In this document: positions 1 to 11,280 of the stretch, piece by piece
How the letters are laid out: every line of letters starts with the position of its first letter
Position numbering within the stretch: the stretch's first letter is position 1
From: Podocnemis expansa
Taxonomy: Eukaryota > Chordata > Testudines > Podocnemididae
Length of the DNA: 64,000 nt
Assembly (NCBI GenBank): GCA_007922195.1
Contig: ML682092.1
Span: forward strand, 1,570,120 to 1,634,119
Reading direction: 5' to 3'
The notes under the pieces: model-generated
Seen by the model: only the letters and a program-made list of their open reading frames with translations
Told to the model about the DNA's origin: nothing
Database searches by the model: none
Made by a program: the position numbers and the translations under genes

Positions 1-165
1 TTATTTATCGCATCAGCTTTCGTGAAAGAAAATCCCACTTCAGATACTTTGAAGATGGGGGAACCTATAGAATGGGAGGAAAATAAATGCAGAGGAGTGT
101 AAGTCATGGGATCAGGTCAGACCGTAACTATAAAATCCAACAGACTGACTACTTACTGGGCTTAA
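1..165 (-). mobile_element. Penelope-like repeat fragment, cut by window edge
   Basis: This stretch matches bases 9,901-10,030 of the window over more than 100 bases, with the shared run of ATCGCAT, AGCTTTC, CTTTGAAGAT and AATGGGAGGA. The family resembles the short sauropsid repeats I know as Penelope-like (Neptune-type). The assignment is from memory of the family, not from a search. The strand given is the one carrying the hammerhead-like core. In this copy the core is broken: the reverse strand reads CTGAAG directly before the helix, so the CGA of CTGACGA is missing. Confidence 0.55.
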
Positions 166-3082
166 GGCTCTCCTTCCAACACACAGCCCAGATCAGAAAG
201 ACATCAGCTGAAATACAGCCATAGGTAGACTCAGGTATGCTTAGTTATTTGATCTTCTAGGCCTCTGAAGAGTCAACACATCACAAAACCTGATGTAGCT
301 TTATTTTTGTAAATCCGACGTGGTGCAGTTTTCCTCCCTGCCCTTGAGGTGCAACTTTCCGTATCCCCAACCAGCAACAAAAAGAACTGCATTAAAAAAA
401 GCTGAAAAAGCACACACTTTTTCAACACCCACTGCACAAACAGGTGAGCTGGCAGGCTATGCATTCACAGAAATGTTCATGCTATTGAAGGAGCAAGTGC
501 AGGGCAACAATTTACTGCAAGCTAGTGGGGACACTGCATGTCACCTTCTCTTTACAGATGCCAGACTCTCACCATTCTGACAGATTTCTGGTTTCCCTCC
601 TTGTTTAAGGCCTATCAACAATTTTAAATAAGTCTGAGCTTGAAGGAGTAACACTCAGAGGAAACTCCCACCGACACAGATGCTTTGGGCAGAGCTTAAT
701 GACAGCAGCATCAGGCCACAGGTGTTGTTCACAGTCAGCTGGCACATGGCACATCTGCCTTCCATACCCAGGAACTAGAGAGCAGAGGTTAGATTCTGAA
801 CTCACAGGGTGTTTTGTCATCAACTTCCAATGGGCCAAGATCTAATCCTGCCTTCGGCTCCCAGTCATTCCAGCCAAAATGGAAGTTTGGCTGCAGTGAC
901 TGGCTTAGAGTGTGGTCCTTAGTCTCATCCACTTTGTGTTAACAATGTGCTCTGCTTCTTGGCTGTGCAATGTCTTATTTATTGAAACAGCTACATAACT
1001 GCTGGGATGTAGAGCTAAAGTCTGACTGCATTTGTAGGAAACAGAATTCGAAATCTGCTTTGACAGTGTGCACTTAGTAGGAAACATTACTGCTACAGGC
1101 CCAGTTAGGCAAAGCATTAGGACTCGTTCTATTTTATTACTCCACCCCATTGAACTCAATGGAATGACTTCATGTTGGCTTGCAGAATCCCGGTCAGCAA
1201 GAGAAAAGTTAAAAGGCCACTATGCAATTTGCTAAACATTTCACTCCATCCTGAGGTTCTGCTGCTCTCGTTACTGAATGAGTCTCCATAACTCTCTCTT
1301 GAGACGCAGCCTCTGCATTAAAACACTGCACTCCATGCTAGATGGACCCTCAAGGCAGGATTACAAATAAAGTCGGCTTATTCTACAACGTCATAGCTGT
1401 GATTACGGCATTTGGAAAATGGGGCAGGTAGGATGTCTACAGAAGAAAGGTCTGTGGAACTGCAGGTTCTTGGGTCTCAATGGAGACTTCAGCACTGTGC
1501 TTGGGAAGACCTTTCATCTCTTTGTACTCCAGGTAACCCAGTTACAAAACTGCTTTGAAGCATGGTTTTACTGCAAAGCAGTTCTGACAAGTCCACTCAA
1601 GTGAACCTGACTGTTCTAACGGTATCCCACACACAGTTAAAAAAAGGAAGAGAAAAGTGAGTTGTACATCACAGCTTTGGGATCTGATCATGTTCCCACT
1701 GACTTCATGAGGCGCAGCATCTTAAATGCTACATAAATGCCCTTCAGTGTAATAGATCTTCCTTGTAAAGAGACTGAGGTTTTTGTGTGTCACTCCATAC
1801 TGCACAACCAAAGGGTCAACTTTACAGATAAGAAAAATTTAAAACAAGTGGGGGGGGGGGAACTGAGTCGGGGCCAACTTTTTGTTTTGTTTTAAATAGT
1901 CTCAGTACTGAAGAAACCTAGCATTTTTAGTCTGCGGTGGCTTATTAACAAAAGACCAAACACACTTTACAGAGTTCTACCGCTACGCAAGCCTCTATTC
2001 CCCCTTTTGCAAGTGATATGAAACAGTTTCAAAGAAAGGCTCCCTCTCCAAGGAACAAAAACGCATTCTTAGAAAAAGCACCTGATGGTTTCACTGTACC
2101 TAGCACAACATAAATGTCTAATACTATGTTTAGCAAATCTGTTAATGGACTCACCACCACCTCACTCCACACATAGATCAGTACAGGTAAAATGGAGCAA
2201 ATTAAAACTCATTAGCTGAAAAACAAAAATGCAGTTCCACTGGGGGCTTGCATTATCAGGTTTTGTCTTGAAGAAAAAAAAAGTGTCTTAAAAAATTAAA
2301 TCACAGAGCATGAAGCATTTGGCTGTCAAACTAGGGACCACTGGAAGAAGACTATTAAAGAAGTAAGCAGCAGATGGAGTCCAGTTCTAGAGGTTTCTTT
2401 CTAGAATAATGAAGTGCACTTTGACAGACTATTTCTGCTCTAACCAAAACTGGCTTGAGACGTCCCAGGGTCAACAAATATTAATTTCAACATTTGTTTA
2501 ATAAATTCCTTCTATCCAGTCTGAAGTGCTAAGCAGTCCTGTTTTCTTGGTGCTCTTCAGCTAAGTTACCAGGCTTGGAGGAGATCACAATGATTCTTGG
2601 AATTTACATGTTTTAAAGAAATTTGACTGACTAATCTTTAAGCCAAAGGAGCCAAGATCCATGAATCTCCCTCCCAGGGAGGGGCTCAGACATTTCCTCT
2701 GGTTATTCTGAATATGTCAAACATGCATGTACATCCCAACTGATTTACTCTGAAATGTATGCTGTGCTTTTTCAGCGACCCCTGGTCTGAGTGGCAATAG
2801 TAGGTTTGCAAAGCCCTATCATGCCAATGGAGCAAAGGCAGCACAGATCTTGGCCACAAACCCAGTTAGCAAAATCAGCACCAACTGAGACCCAGTCTGA
2901 CAGAGGGAATGACCGAAGAAGAGGACCACTGGGAAGTCACGGTTCATGAATTTGTGGGAGATTTTTAAGAGAATTACATGACTGCTTTGGTCTTAAAAGC
3001 ACAGCAAGCAGCACACTGGAAAAAATGAAACCCTCATCATCAGCCAAGTATTTTCTTTTGTATTTAATCACATCATCCCCAC
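166..3082. other. DUSP4 intron 1, no further feature recognised
   Basis: I see no exon on the minus strand matching the next DUSP4 coding segment, so exons 2-4 must lie beyond the window start. The sequence is ordinary, with short homopolymers such as the G run at 1,850-1,860. Palindrome-like remnants CCATTGAACTCAATGG (1,147-1,162) and CCCACTGACTTCATG (near 1,696) belong to a motif dispersed through the window. Open frames here are short and show no family resemblance. Confidence 0.5.
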
Positions 3083-3235
3083 CAGAGGGGTGGCCCTATC
3101 AGTCTAGTTCAGCAAAACAAACAAGGAGTCTGGTGGCACTTTTAAGGATTAATAAATTTATCACACGGGCTTCCAAGGGAGAAAAATCTTACTTCGCAGT
3201 TTTCTCCGCCAAAGCTCGTGCTCTAAGCAAACGTG
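3083..3235 (-). mobile_element. Penelope-like repeat fragment
   Basis: The segment holds TCTAGTTCAGCAAAACAAAC, then GGTGGCACTTTTAAGGATTA, then AATAAATTTATCACAC. This matches the copies at 9,841, 29,990 and 60,945. On the minus strand the hammerhead-like core has decayed (CTGCGAAG and GGAAG in place of CTGACGA and GAAA). It lies in DUSP4 intron 1. Confidence 0.6.
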
Positions 3236-3521
3236 TTAGTCTTTCAAAGTGCTATAGGTCTCCTCTTCATTATGCCCCGGGTTACACAGAAGTGAGTCCC
3301 TTCAGCAATGTCACCCACCCCCGGGCAGGACTCAGCCAGGAGGGTTACCGGCCACCAAAGCATGGAAAGGAGGCCGGGGAAGTAGGAAAAGGCGGAGGCT
3401 GGAGGACACATGGAGAAAGTGCAGTGTTAATGGACTAGTCTTCTGTTTTAGGGGCCCTGGAACGCTTCCCCCTAAAACTAGGCTGCTCTGGGGCCTTCCA
3501 GCTGCTTTAACCCCTGTAAGT

Positions 3522-3624
3522 AAACAGCCAGCCAAAATCCTGTCTTTTAAAACGCCTGCCAGAGGGAGGAGGCGAAGGTAAAGAGGGGGACATGTCCTCC
3601 TTTTGCCTGGCACCTGGTGACCCG
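3522..3624. mobile_element. Short dispersed repeat, copy 1 (second copy near 62,770)
   Basis: About 95 bases align with 62,772-62,868. Shared landmarks are CAAAATC, TTTTAAAA, GCCTGCC, GGAGGA, GAAGGTA, CCTTCCTTTT or CCTCCTTTT, CCTG and TTGGTAACC or CTGGTGACC. The 62.8-kb copy starts with GGGTTACCAGAT and ends with the inverse of GGGTTACCAAAT, so it looks like a small inverted-repeat transposon. In this copy the left end is eroded. It lies within DUSP4 intron 1, about 270 bases from the splice donor. Confidence 0.5.
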
Positions 3625-3883
3625 AACCAAAGGCAAATTTGGCCGCTCGCTCCTACTCGCGGCCCCTTCGTACCCAGCTCCCGGCGCCCGCCCTTCCCCA
3701 GGGAGGCGGGGACCGAGCCCGAGCCGCGAAGGAACTGCGGCCGGTTCGGCCCAAGGTCCCGGAGCAGAGCGGGCGGCTCCAAGGCTGCCGCAGGAGCGCC
3801 CCGGGGCCGGCCCTGAGCGGGAGGCTGAAGGGAGCGGGAGCCGGCCCCGCACCGCGCAGCGCCGCGCAGCGCCCGCCCGGCCG

Positions 3884-3893
3884 TCCCACCTTG
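3884..3893 (-). other. DUSP4: DUSP4 exon 1 splice donor
   Basis: On the minus strand the sequence reads CAAG then GTGGGA, with the invariant GT at 3,889-3,888. The exon stops after one base of a glycine codon (phase 1). This agrees with the known DUSP4 exon structure, where the next exon continues with Gly-Tyr-Glu. Confidence 0.85.
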
Positions 3894-4277
3894 CAGCAGG
3901 CAGATGTCGGGGCGCTCGGCGTCCCGCCGCAGCGCGCGCACCACGAGCCAGACGGTGCTGTCCTCGCGCAGGCCGTCGGCCCGGCCGCTGCGCTCGTCGT
4001 AGACCACCACGGCGGAGTAGAGGCCGGCGCGCAGGCGGGCGCGCACCTCGCCCTCGGCCGGCAGGATCTGCTCCAGGCTCACGGCGCCCTTGGCGCGGCG
4101 CCGCACGATGCTGTTGCAGCGCACGTTGAGCGCGCCGCGGATGTGGCCGGCGCTGTGCGCCAGGAAGGGCCGGCAGTCCAGCAGCAGGCAGCGCCCGCCG
4201 CCCGCCGAGCCCGGCCCCGGCTCCCGGCGCAGCAGCCGCTGCAGCGCGCTGCCCTCCACCTCCCGCAGCTCCCCCAT
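3890..4277 (-). CDS. DUSP4: DUSP4 (MAP kinase phosphatase 2), coding exon 1 only
   Basis: This exon encodes 129 residues plus one base of the next codon. It is the N-terminal rhodanese/CH2 regulatory domain of a nuclear dual-specificity phosphatase that dephosphorylates ERK and JNK type MAP kinases. Family signatures seen are CLLLDCRPFLAHSAGHI (residues 30-46), NVRCNSIVRRRAKG (51-64, the arginine cluster being the kinase-interaction motif and nuclear targeting signal), SLEQILPAE (67-75), YDERSGRADGLREDSTV (93-109) and ERPDICLL (121-128). These match DUSP4 much better than DUSP1 or DUSP2; the loop before CLLLDC is shorter than I recall for human. The start lies in a strong context (CGCCATGG). 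The exon ends at a CAAG/GTGGGA donor in phase 1, where DUSP4 exon 1 is known to end. The catalytic HCxxxxxR domain is encoded by later exons outside the window. The open frame running past 3,890 to 3,507 is intron. Confidence 0.93.
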
Positions 4278-4622
4278 GGCGGGCGGGCCGGGGCCGCCCC
4301 TGGCCGAGCAGCCTCCGGAGCGCGCGGCGCCGGCCCTTTACAGCGCCCCGCCCCGCCCCGCCGCCGGGCGCCGCCGGATGAATGGAGCGCGGGGCCGCCC
4401 GCGACGTCACAGCGCCGCGCGCTCGCCCGCCCGCCTCCATTCACAAAAGCCAGCGAGGGGCGGGGCCGCCGCTCCATGAATGGGGCGGTGGAGGAGGGGT
4501 GGGCTCGGGGCGGTGTCGCTGCCTTCGCCGCTGCGGCTCGGCCCCCGGCCCTTCCGCTCCCCGAGGCTTCACAAAGAGCTGCTCGCCTGCAGCCCCCCCG
4601 CCGCGTCACTTCGGCCTCCCGC
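4278..4622 (-). other. DUSP4: DUSP4 5' untranslated region (predicted extent)
   Basis: The region lies between the ATG at 4,277 and a start site expected about 30 bases downstream of the TATA box at 4,645-4,653. It is GC-rich. ATGAATGG or its complement recurs at about 4,379, 4,437 and 4,476, and a CRE-like GTGACGTC sits at 4,403-4,410. The upstream limit is an inference. Confidence 0.5.
4403..4410 (-). promoter_or_regulatory. DUSP4: CRE-like site in DUSP4 leader
   Basis: The minus strand reads GTGACGTC, with seven of eight bases of the CREB/ATF palindrome TGACGTCA when the adjacent base is included. It lies downstream of the predicted start site. CREB-type control of MKP genes is known in general; function here is inference. 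Confidence 0.4.
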
Positions 4623-4644
4623 CCTCCTGCCACCGCTGTCCCCA

Positions 4645-4654
4645 CTATTTATAG
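4645..4654 (-). promoter_or_regulatory. DUSP4: TATA box of DUSP4 (also a perfect MEF2-type site)
   Basis: The minus strand reads CTATAAATAG, a consensus TATA box, inside the CpG island and about 370 bases upstream of the start codon. The same ten bases fit the MEF2 consensus YTAWWWWTAR on either strand. A TATA box fits DUSP4 as an immediate-early, stimulus-induced gene. Confidence 0.7.
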
Positions 4655-4733
4655 CAGCCCGTGCTGGCGGGTCTGCAGAGGGGTGAATGAACGGAGAGGA
4701 AAATACCGCCCCCCCCAGCGCGAGCAACCGGCG

Positions 4734-4741
4734 TGACGTGC
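4734..4741 (+). promoter_or_regulatory. DUSP4: CRE half-site upstream of DUSP4 TATA box
   Basis: TGACGTGC lies about 80 bases upstream of the TATA box at the edge of the CpG island. It is a common promoter-proximal CRE variant. No other support is available from the sequence alone. Confidence 0.35.
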
Positions 4742-4745
4742 ACGG

Positions 4746-7700
4746 CTGCCTTTCCGAAGGGAGTGATTTGGATGCTAAGGGTTCATTCACATGGCTGGGC
4801 TTTTAAATGGCAGAGAGGATGGGGGAGGGATTTCACCTGGAACAGGCCTGTCCTGGGAACTGGCTCGGGCATGGCTTGTGAGGGCAGCTGAACTCAGAGA
4901 AAAACCTAAAGCAAGCTGTAGGATTGGTTTATTATTTTTTTAAAGGAAAGAGGCAGTGTTTTGACGTCCCTCATATCCAGGTCACCACGCTCTGACGGCA
5001 AGTAAGCCTCCCCTTCCAGGCTCTTCTGTGGGGAAATGATTATTTCAAACACCCAGTCCCTCCACCTATTCTGAGAGCATTCCCAGCACACACTGGAATG
5101 CTCCTGGCAGGTCTGTTTGTTCTTGCTGTTACCAAAATCCGATTAATAAAATTGTGCCAATACATTCTTAGGAGGTCGTCAGCCTTTCAGGAGAAAAAAG
5201 AGAAACAGAAGCTTTTGTCTGAGCCTGAAACAAAATTGCCAGTCTTGAAAGTTTGCTTACAGAACCACCATGTAATTGTAACAGACTTCCCTGGCCATCA
5301 AGATTTCTCTAGTATATTTTGGGTCATTTCCTGAACCTATTTGCAATTGTGAGATCATGACATGCTGGAATATTAGAAAATCACTTAATCACATCATGTG
5401 AAATCCTGTTATAGACTAACCAGTGGCTAAGTGAATTATGGGGCTGAGGTAGGAGAAAAGCTCAATTCACCAGAATCACTGAATAGCATTCTGGCACCAT
5501 AATTCTAATGCTTCCTGTTTTCTTATTAGATATAGCATACTAACCGTGACTACTGAGATTAAGGTGTCGCTCCTCTATGGCATCCCCTCCTGTCTCCTGC
5601 CTCTGGTAAGGCTGGACAAACAATGGAGGGGTTTAATTTACAAGGGGCTCTCCAACAGAGGGTGGATCTGTTTGACAGTTTTTCTCCTGAACCATTTTTT
5701 GTTGGAAAATTTCCCTTTCGCTGTAATTGAAACTTTCCACGGGATCACGCGGATGTCAATGAAACTGTGTTTTGATAAAATAAAAATAGAGAATCTTGAT
5801 TATGTCAGAAAGGTCTGTTTCAGCTTTCCAGAGCAGGATATGACAGTTTTTCATTTCAAAATGGCACTGCACTGTGACATTTATATTGTAAAGTAAAAAA
5901 CGTTGACACTTAATATTGGATCAAGATTTTTTTGAGTGAAACAAAATGACACCCCCCTCCATTCATTTGAATTTTTGGGAAATTTGGGAATTTTTTGATC
6001 CAATTGGGAATGAAACCAAAATGCAAAATTTCCTATAAAATTGCAGTTCTCCTTCTCACACAGCTGTACGACAGGGCATAATTAATAGCGACTGGCTCTG
6101 GGCCAGCCTCTCTCAGTTTGCGTGGAAGTCTGGGTTCGAAATGAGGCCAAACTGCCAACCTCTGCTGCCTCTGAGAAAAGGCCACCGGACAGGTAAGATT
6201 TAGATTGGGGCATGTCCTGGGAACTGAGAGAGGTGGCAGAAAGTGATACACCCAATTCAGAGCAGCTCTTGAAGCATTCACATACCTGAGCTCATTGTCC
6301 TTGAGTTGATAATGCTGGAGCCCTGATTTCAGTTCTAGACAAATGATGTGGCTCTTGCTCTGGCTGCAACCCCTGCAAGGCAACAAGGGGGTGGGAGAGT
6401 GTCAAAACACAGCCATTCACTTACATGGCTGCTCTAGGATATTTTAAATTTCGGGTGCCTAGTGCCCCAAAGAATGTGTTCTGTCCCACACAGAGATAAT
6501 CCATTGTTCCAGAATGTTATTCATTGCATACCCAAATTGCAACTTTGTGAGAGGCAACTAGGAAAGAGCAGGTGCTAACATACAAGGATACCTTGATGGC
6601 TTGCTCTGCAAAGTGCAGTGACTGACAGTTGCAACACTGCTCTTGATGCCCAACGTAAAGCCCATCCTTAAATCGACCTTTGAAAAGCAAAAAGTCAAAC
6701 AGTGTCCGATTTCAACATAATTTAAAAGTTATATTAAAATATGAGCAGAATTTAAATCTTATTCTGGACCATCAACTCCACCTTTCTGCTCAGAGAACTC
6801 CCACTGAAATCAATAGAGCCGTTGTTTAAAGATGTGATACTAAGATAGGAGTCTTTGCTAACTCTGTTGTGCAGAGGAATGTTTTACACTTGCCTACGCT
6901 AAGAAAATCTGCTTCTCTTTGTTCAAAATCCATAGGTTAACTCCCAACAAGTGCATACTATGCTGTCATGTGGAGCACATCAAGGTGCATGTTACTATCT
7001 TGAACATCTTAAATACTAATTACACCTGGTTTTATTTTACAATTTCAGGATACAAAGCATTTTCTTTTTGTACCTTACAATTAGTATGGATGACTGGCTC
7101 CCATAATTGCCTCCAGGCGATTCACAGAAAGGTGTGTGGGCGTATGTACGTGTGTGCACTCCTCCCAAATTTATAGGTAGGACGAGCGTGTTTCAAATGT
7201 CAGTTCCTGTTTTAAAACACATTCTAGAAAGTGAAAGGTTTCATTGTGCTATGTCAAAATTAGTGATAAAATGATATTCAGTAGAGTAAATATCAGCAAG
7301 ATAGATGAGATCAGTAAATTTCATCTGCCTAGACAATGATAATGAGCTATCTGTTCATGTTCACAGTTAGCTGACTCAACTGACATTACTCAAATTCATA
7401 GAAAAATTTCAGATTTCCTATGCTAGCAACAGAGGGAGAGAGAAAACTTGACTCCAGTCAGAGAGGTTTACTGGAGCTGATTAACCTCCGCCTAAGTACT
7501 TCTTAACACACACTTTTAGCCAAAACATCTCCTGCACAGAATGGATTAAACAGAAGGAGAGGTGCGAATGCAAGTGTCAGAATGCAGCCCTTTCTGGAGT
7601 GAGGTGCAGCCGCTCTTTAGCAGCTTACAGTAACGTTTTGCAGCAGTTCTGAGTGGACTGTGAAGAATCACACTGTCACTTCTTGAGACTCCTGGGGAGA

Positions 7701-9830
7701 GCCGAACAGGTCAAATATGTTCCACAGTAAATTCCTGGGTGGAGAATGTTTTGTGAATTCCAGTAGTGACGAGTCTGCTCAGTGTTGAAAGTCAAACCAA
7801 CCTCATCAGACTTTGCTTATCTCCCTCCCCCTGCATACTATTAGTCACTGTCAGACTCTGATGTGACACTGCACTTATTTTCCATTGAGGAAGTGGTGAG
7901 GCTGAGGTGCTAGAGCGGAGAGCTAGAAATCCAAAGTGAGTCATGGATCTTTCTAATCTGCTTTTGAGCCTGCAGCTTATGGTGTCCATCCGAGCTGTCC
8001 TTTACAGATAAGTAGGTTACAAAGCAGAGCCAGCAGCATGTTTGGCCTGGGGTGTGATATGTGCGCTGTTTCCAGATGTGTTCTAACTAGCCTCCATGGA
8101 CATGGGGGCTTAGGTGTGACTGGTGGGCTGGAGGGATTCTTCAAAGGTGTCCTGGTTAATGAGCAGGAGTTGCCTGCCCAGTGGGGCATGGAGCAGCTTG
8201 GCCACACCAGAGGCTGGGAGTCAGACTTGAAACTGGAGTCTCGCAGCTGTGCCCAGAGCCCGGGAAGAAATCTGTCCCCGCTCTGCATCACTTGGACAGA
8301 GGGGTATTTCTGCACCTACCATGTGCTGGCAGAGGGGAAAGGAGAGCTGCTCTGAGAAGCTCACTGGGTTTGTATGGGCCCAAGCTGGCACTTTGATCTG
8401 ACCCCGAGCCTCGGAGCCTGCAGCTAAACTGCCCTTGCTGTGGGGACAGTGCTGGACCCCCTCCTCCTCAGTCTGCCACTGCTGGGGAGTTTGTAAAGTC
8501 AACATGGTGCTGAGTCCCAGCCTAGAGCAAGGGAACAGACTCCTGGGGGGACAGACAGGAAGGATGGCACACATGGAGGGGTGTCTGCAGGCGGGACGGG
8601 GCCACTGGCACCCCCTAACCTGCCACTAGTGCCCATAACCCTTCTCAGCACAGCAAGGCTTGTGCAGTCAGAGCCTCAGCCTAATGCCGGCCATGCAAGC
8701 CGGTCACAACTTCTGGGTTGAGGCACCCACTTCATAGGGGAGAACAGAGGTGGGGAGCCAGGTCCAGCACTGGTCACCTCTGGCCCAGGCCCAGGGAGCA
8801 TGCTGAGGGACCTCTGCTGTGCTAAGCTGAGCCTCAGCAGGTGCCAGCACAGAATCCAGGCCAGGCTGGGTCAAGCTTAGAACCAAGATGCTGGAGGTGA
8901 GGCCCTGGCACCATACTGCGGCAGCGTTGCTCGCCCCAGCCTGCGCAGATGGCTGCTCGTTTCAGTGATCAGTCAGACCTGGACACAGTCCCGGCTCTTT
9001 CTCTTCATCAACTTAGGAGACAATAAATAAGTTCCCTTTGCCATAGACAGCTCCTGTTTCTCATCTGCCTGCAAAGAGAGGAGCAAGCATTAGACCCCTG
9101 CTCAGCCTCCATGAGGGACTGATCTAGGAAGTCACATCTTCCCTGGTGTCAGGCTGCAGCATGACACCCCATGAAGCAGGTCTCTGCAGTGCCAGGAGGC
9201 ACACAGACTTCCACCAGCCATTCTGGCAGAGAATGTGTCTTTCTCAGAGCAGGGAGAGGTGGATGGAGATTCAGTCTGCTGGATAAGCCACTCTTCATAA
9301 GACCAAAGGAAGTTGATTTTTCTTTTTACCCCTGCTCTGCCTGGGAACAGCTGGGGAAGGACTCAGGATCCACCTGGACACCAGCAATTGACAGGAACCT
9401 TTGAAGGGTTCAGCTTCCTCCCCCTTCACGCTTGGACAGCTGCACTGGACAGCAAGAAGTGGGGCACTACCCAGAAGTGGAGTGCATGGGGGGACAGTGG
9501 TATGCAGAGCACAGGAGCTTGGTTCCAGACCTGCTGAGGAGCACGAGGTTGAAGAAGGATAGAGGGCTTCCATCTCCTGTCAAGACAAGGTGGATGGGAA
9601 CTCAGTCTGACCTAACAGGGTCATTGGGAACTGCAAGATCTCCTACAGCTGAATCTAGCCATATTGTGAACTGTCCTGTGGAATTCACCTGTCTTAGCCA
9701 GGTTAGCTCCACGCCTGGTCTGTCCTGGGCAGGCTGGACTTCATTTCCAAATTTCCCACTGCTGTTCAGTGGTTCACCCTGACAATGACAGCAACAGTGA
9801 GGGGCATGAGTGTTGATAAGGTGCTGAGTT
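4746..9830. other. Upstream intergenic DNA, no gene recognised
   Basis: There are no open frames with family resemblance. The tract at about 5,930-6,030 is AT-rich with repeated AATTTGGGAATTT-like strings and may be a decayed repeat. A motif copy CCACTGAAATCAATAG is at 6,801-6,816. The sequence from 7,980 to 9,780 becomes more GC-rich but shows no recognised element. Confidence 0.45.
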
Positions 9831-10262
9831 CCAAAGGGGCAGCCGTGTTAGTCTAGTCCAGTAAAACAAATAAGAAGTCCTGTGGCAGTTAAAGACTAAT
9901 AGATTTATTTATCGCATGAGCTTTCATGGGAGGAAAACTCCATTTCGTCAGATGCTTTGAAGATGGCGTAACTTACAGAATGGGAGGAAATAAAAGCACA
10001 GAAATGTAAGTCATGGGAACAGGTCACACTGTAACAGCAAATCAAAGCAGTTATAAGGAGTCAAACACTGGAGAACGGCACATAGAGGAAGATGAGGTGA
10101 AATCACCTGTTGTAATGAGAGAAAAATTGAAAGTCTCTGTTAAGCCTCGAAGCAATGAAATCAAACTTGCAAATAAATTCAATTTCAGCAGTTCTCTTTG
10201 ATAAGATGCTGGTGTCTCCTGATTTTTCCCTGACTGCTCAGGTCTGACCTGAGCATGTTTAG
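9831..10262 (-). mobile_element. Penelope-like repeat, longest copy in the window
   Basis: From AGCCGTGTTAGTCTAGTCC (about 9,841), through GTGGCAGTTAAAGACTAATA and the TTATTTATCGCATGAGC block, the element runs on to a block ending near ATTTCAGCAGTTCTCTTTG. The arrangement matches other copies at 1, 3.1, 30.0, 36.0 and 60.9 kb. I assign it to Penelope-like elements from memory of sauropsid repeats. The strand given is that of the hammerhead-like core at 9,916-9,957. No reverse transcriptase or GIY-YIG coding is present. Confidence 0.55.
9916..9957 (-). ncRNA. Hammerhead-ribozyme-like core in Penelope-like repeat
   Basis: On the minus strand the order is CTGACGA (9,951-9,945), an imperfect stem-loop (ATGGAG, TTTT, CTCCCAT), GAAA (9,925-9,922), then GC-TCAT-GC, which can form a two-pair helix III. 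These are the invariant blocks of a hammerhead. Penelope-like elements are known to carry hammerhead motifs. Two things argue against activity: one extra A lies between CTGACGA and helix II, and the expected UH cleavage dinucleotide after helix III is GA. It is best read as a degenerate hammerhead descendant. Confidence 0.4.
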
Positions 10263-11280
10263 GTGACACATAATGCCAGCAGCTACCAGCACCTCGCCTG
10301 CAGGTCATTGCCAAGGGACCTTCCTCAGTGCTACCCTGGGTTAAGGCTGGCGTGGGCCCTTTTGATCCACTTGGCCTCTGAGGCTAGCTCCTGATCTTCC
10401 AGAAAACAAAAATGTGTCTCCTAATACTGGCTGTTTCTGCCTCTATTGAGCCTCTACAACAATGAGACACTTCAGTGCTCAGTTAACAAGGACTGTCATG
10501 ACACAGCCCAGCCTTTAAATTCAGCCTTGGCCCACCTCTGCCTCTCTTATTGATGATCATGTACTGATAGCTGATTAGCCACAGCTGAGCAGGGGATTTC
10601 CTCCCATGAAAGTGATCAGCAAAATGAATAAAAAGAATACAACCATCAGCAGGGGTCCTGGGAAGCCCAGAGAACGGGGCGGGGGGCATGAACTGTATCT
10701 CTCCACATCAGGTCTGGACACCATCGCTGGGCACCTTTTGGCTTGTTAGCACTTCAGTAGCTCTCTTCAACAGGACAGCTCACAATGCTCCATATGGAGG
10801 TCGCTCATGAGGCCCATTTTATAGCAGGGCCAGTCCCATGCTCTCACTGCACCAAGGCACCTGCCCAGCATATCCTCTGCTGAAATCCCAACCAACCCTA
10901 GCCTCCCTGAGTTAGCAGTCTGGTCCATGCTAGAATGGAGGTTTGGGGGGGGGGGCCGAGTATTCCCCACCAAGCATAGCCCAAACAACTAGCTAAATCT
11001 AGCTCCTTGAAACTGGCTGGACTTTGTCACAAAGATGTCTTAGGGCCACTTGTTCAAAAGAGTTCAGCACCCAACACAGCCACTGTTCTTGGAGTGAGAT
11101 AGGGCGGGGTGGGGACTATGGGTTTGGGCAGGCCCTGTACATCCTGGGAATACTGCTCAATCCGCTACAGTCAAGGATCATGAGCAGTTTTTCTTGCGTG
11201 CACTGTAGAAATCAGAGAAAAGATCAGTTTAACCATTCTGCTTGCCAGTCTCCTGCAGGTGCTGTGCTGTGACAATGCCG
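10263..11280. other. Intergenic DNA, nothing recognised
   Basis: This is mixed-composition sequence with a G run at about 10,946-10,956. There are no coding signatures and no repeat that I can place. Confidence 0.4.

Larger units (their letters stand above)
3620..4745. promoter_or_regulatory. CpG island over the DUSP4 promoter and first exon
   Basis: The segment is very rich in C, G and CpG compared with the AT-rich flanks, and it covers intron-1 start, exon 1, 5' UTR and core promoter of DUSP4. The many long open frames on both strands here follow from the low frequency of A/T-rich stop codons and are not genes. Sp1-type GGGGCGGGG occurs at about 4,455-4,463. This is the only CpG-island-like block in the window apart from GC-rich transposon cores at 41.8-42.5 and 45.7-46.7 kb. 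Confidence 0.85.

Noticed and set aside
3507..3889. Continuation of the DUSP4 reading frame to a stop at 3,507
   Set aside because: The family ends exon 1 at the CAAG/GTGGGA donor; beyond it the translation loses all DUSP4 similarity and is GC-rich intron.
3639..4736. 365-codon plus-strand frame across the CpG island
   Set aside because: It is antisense to DUSP4 exon 1 and promoter, Ala/Pro/Arg-rich, and explained by high GC content.
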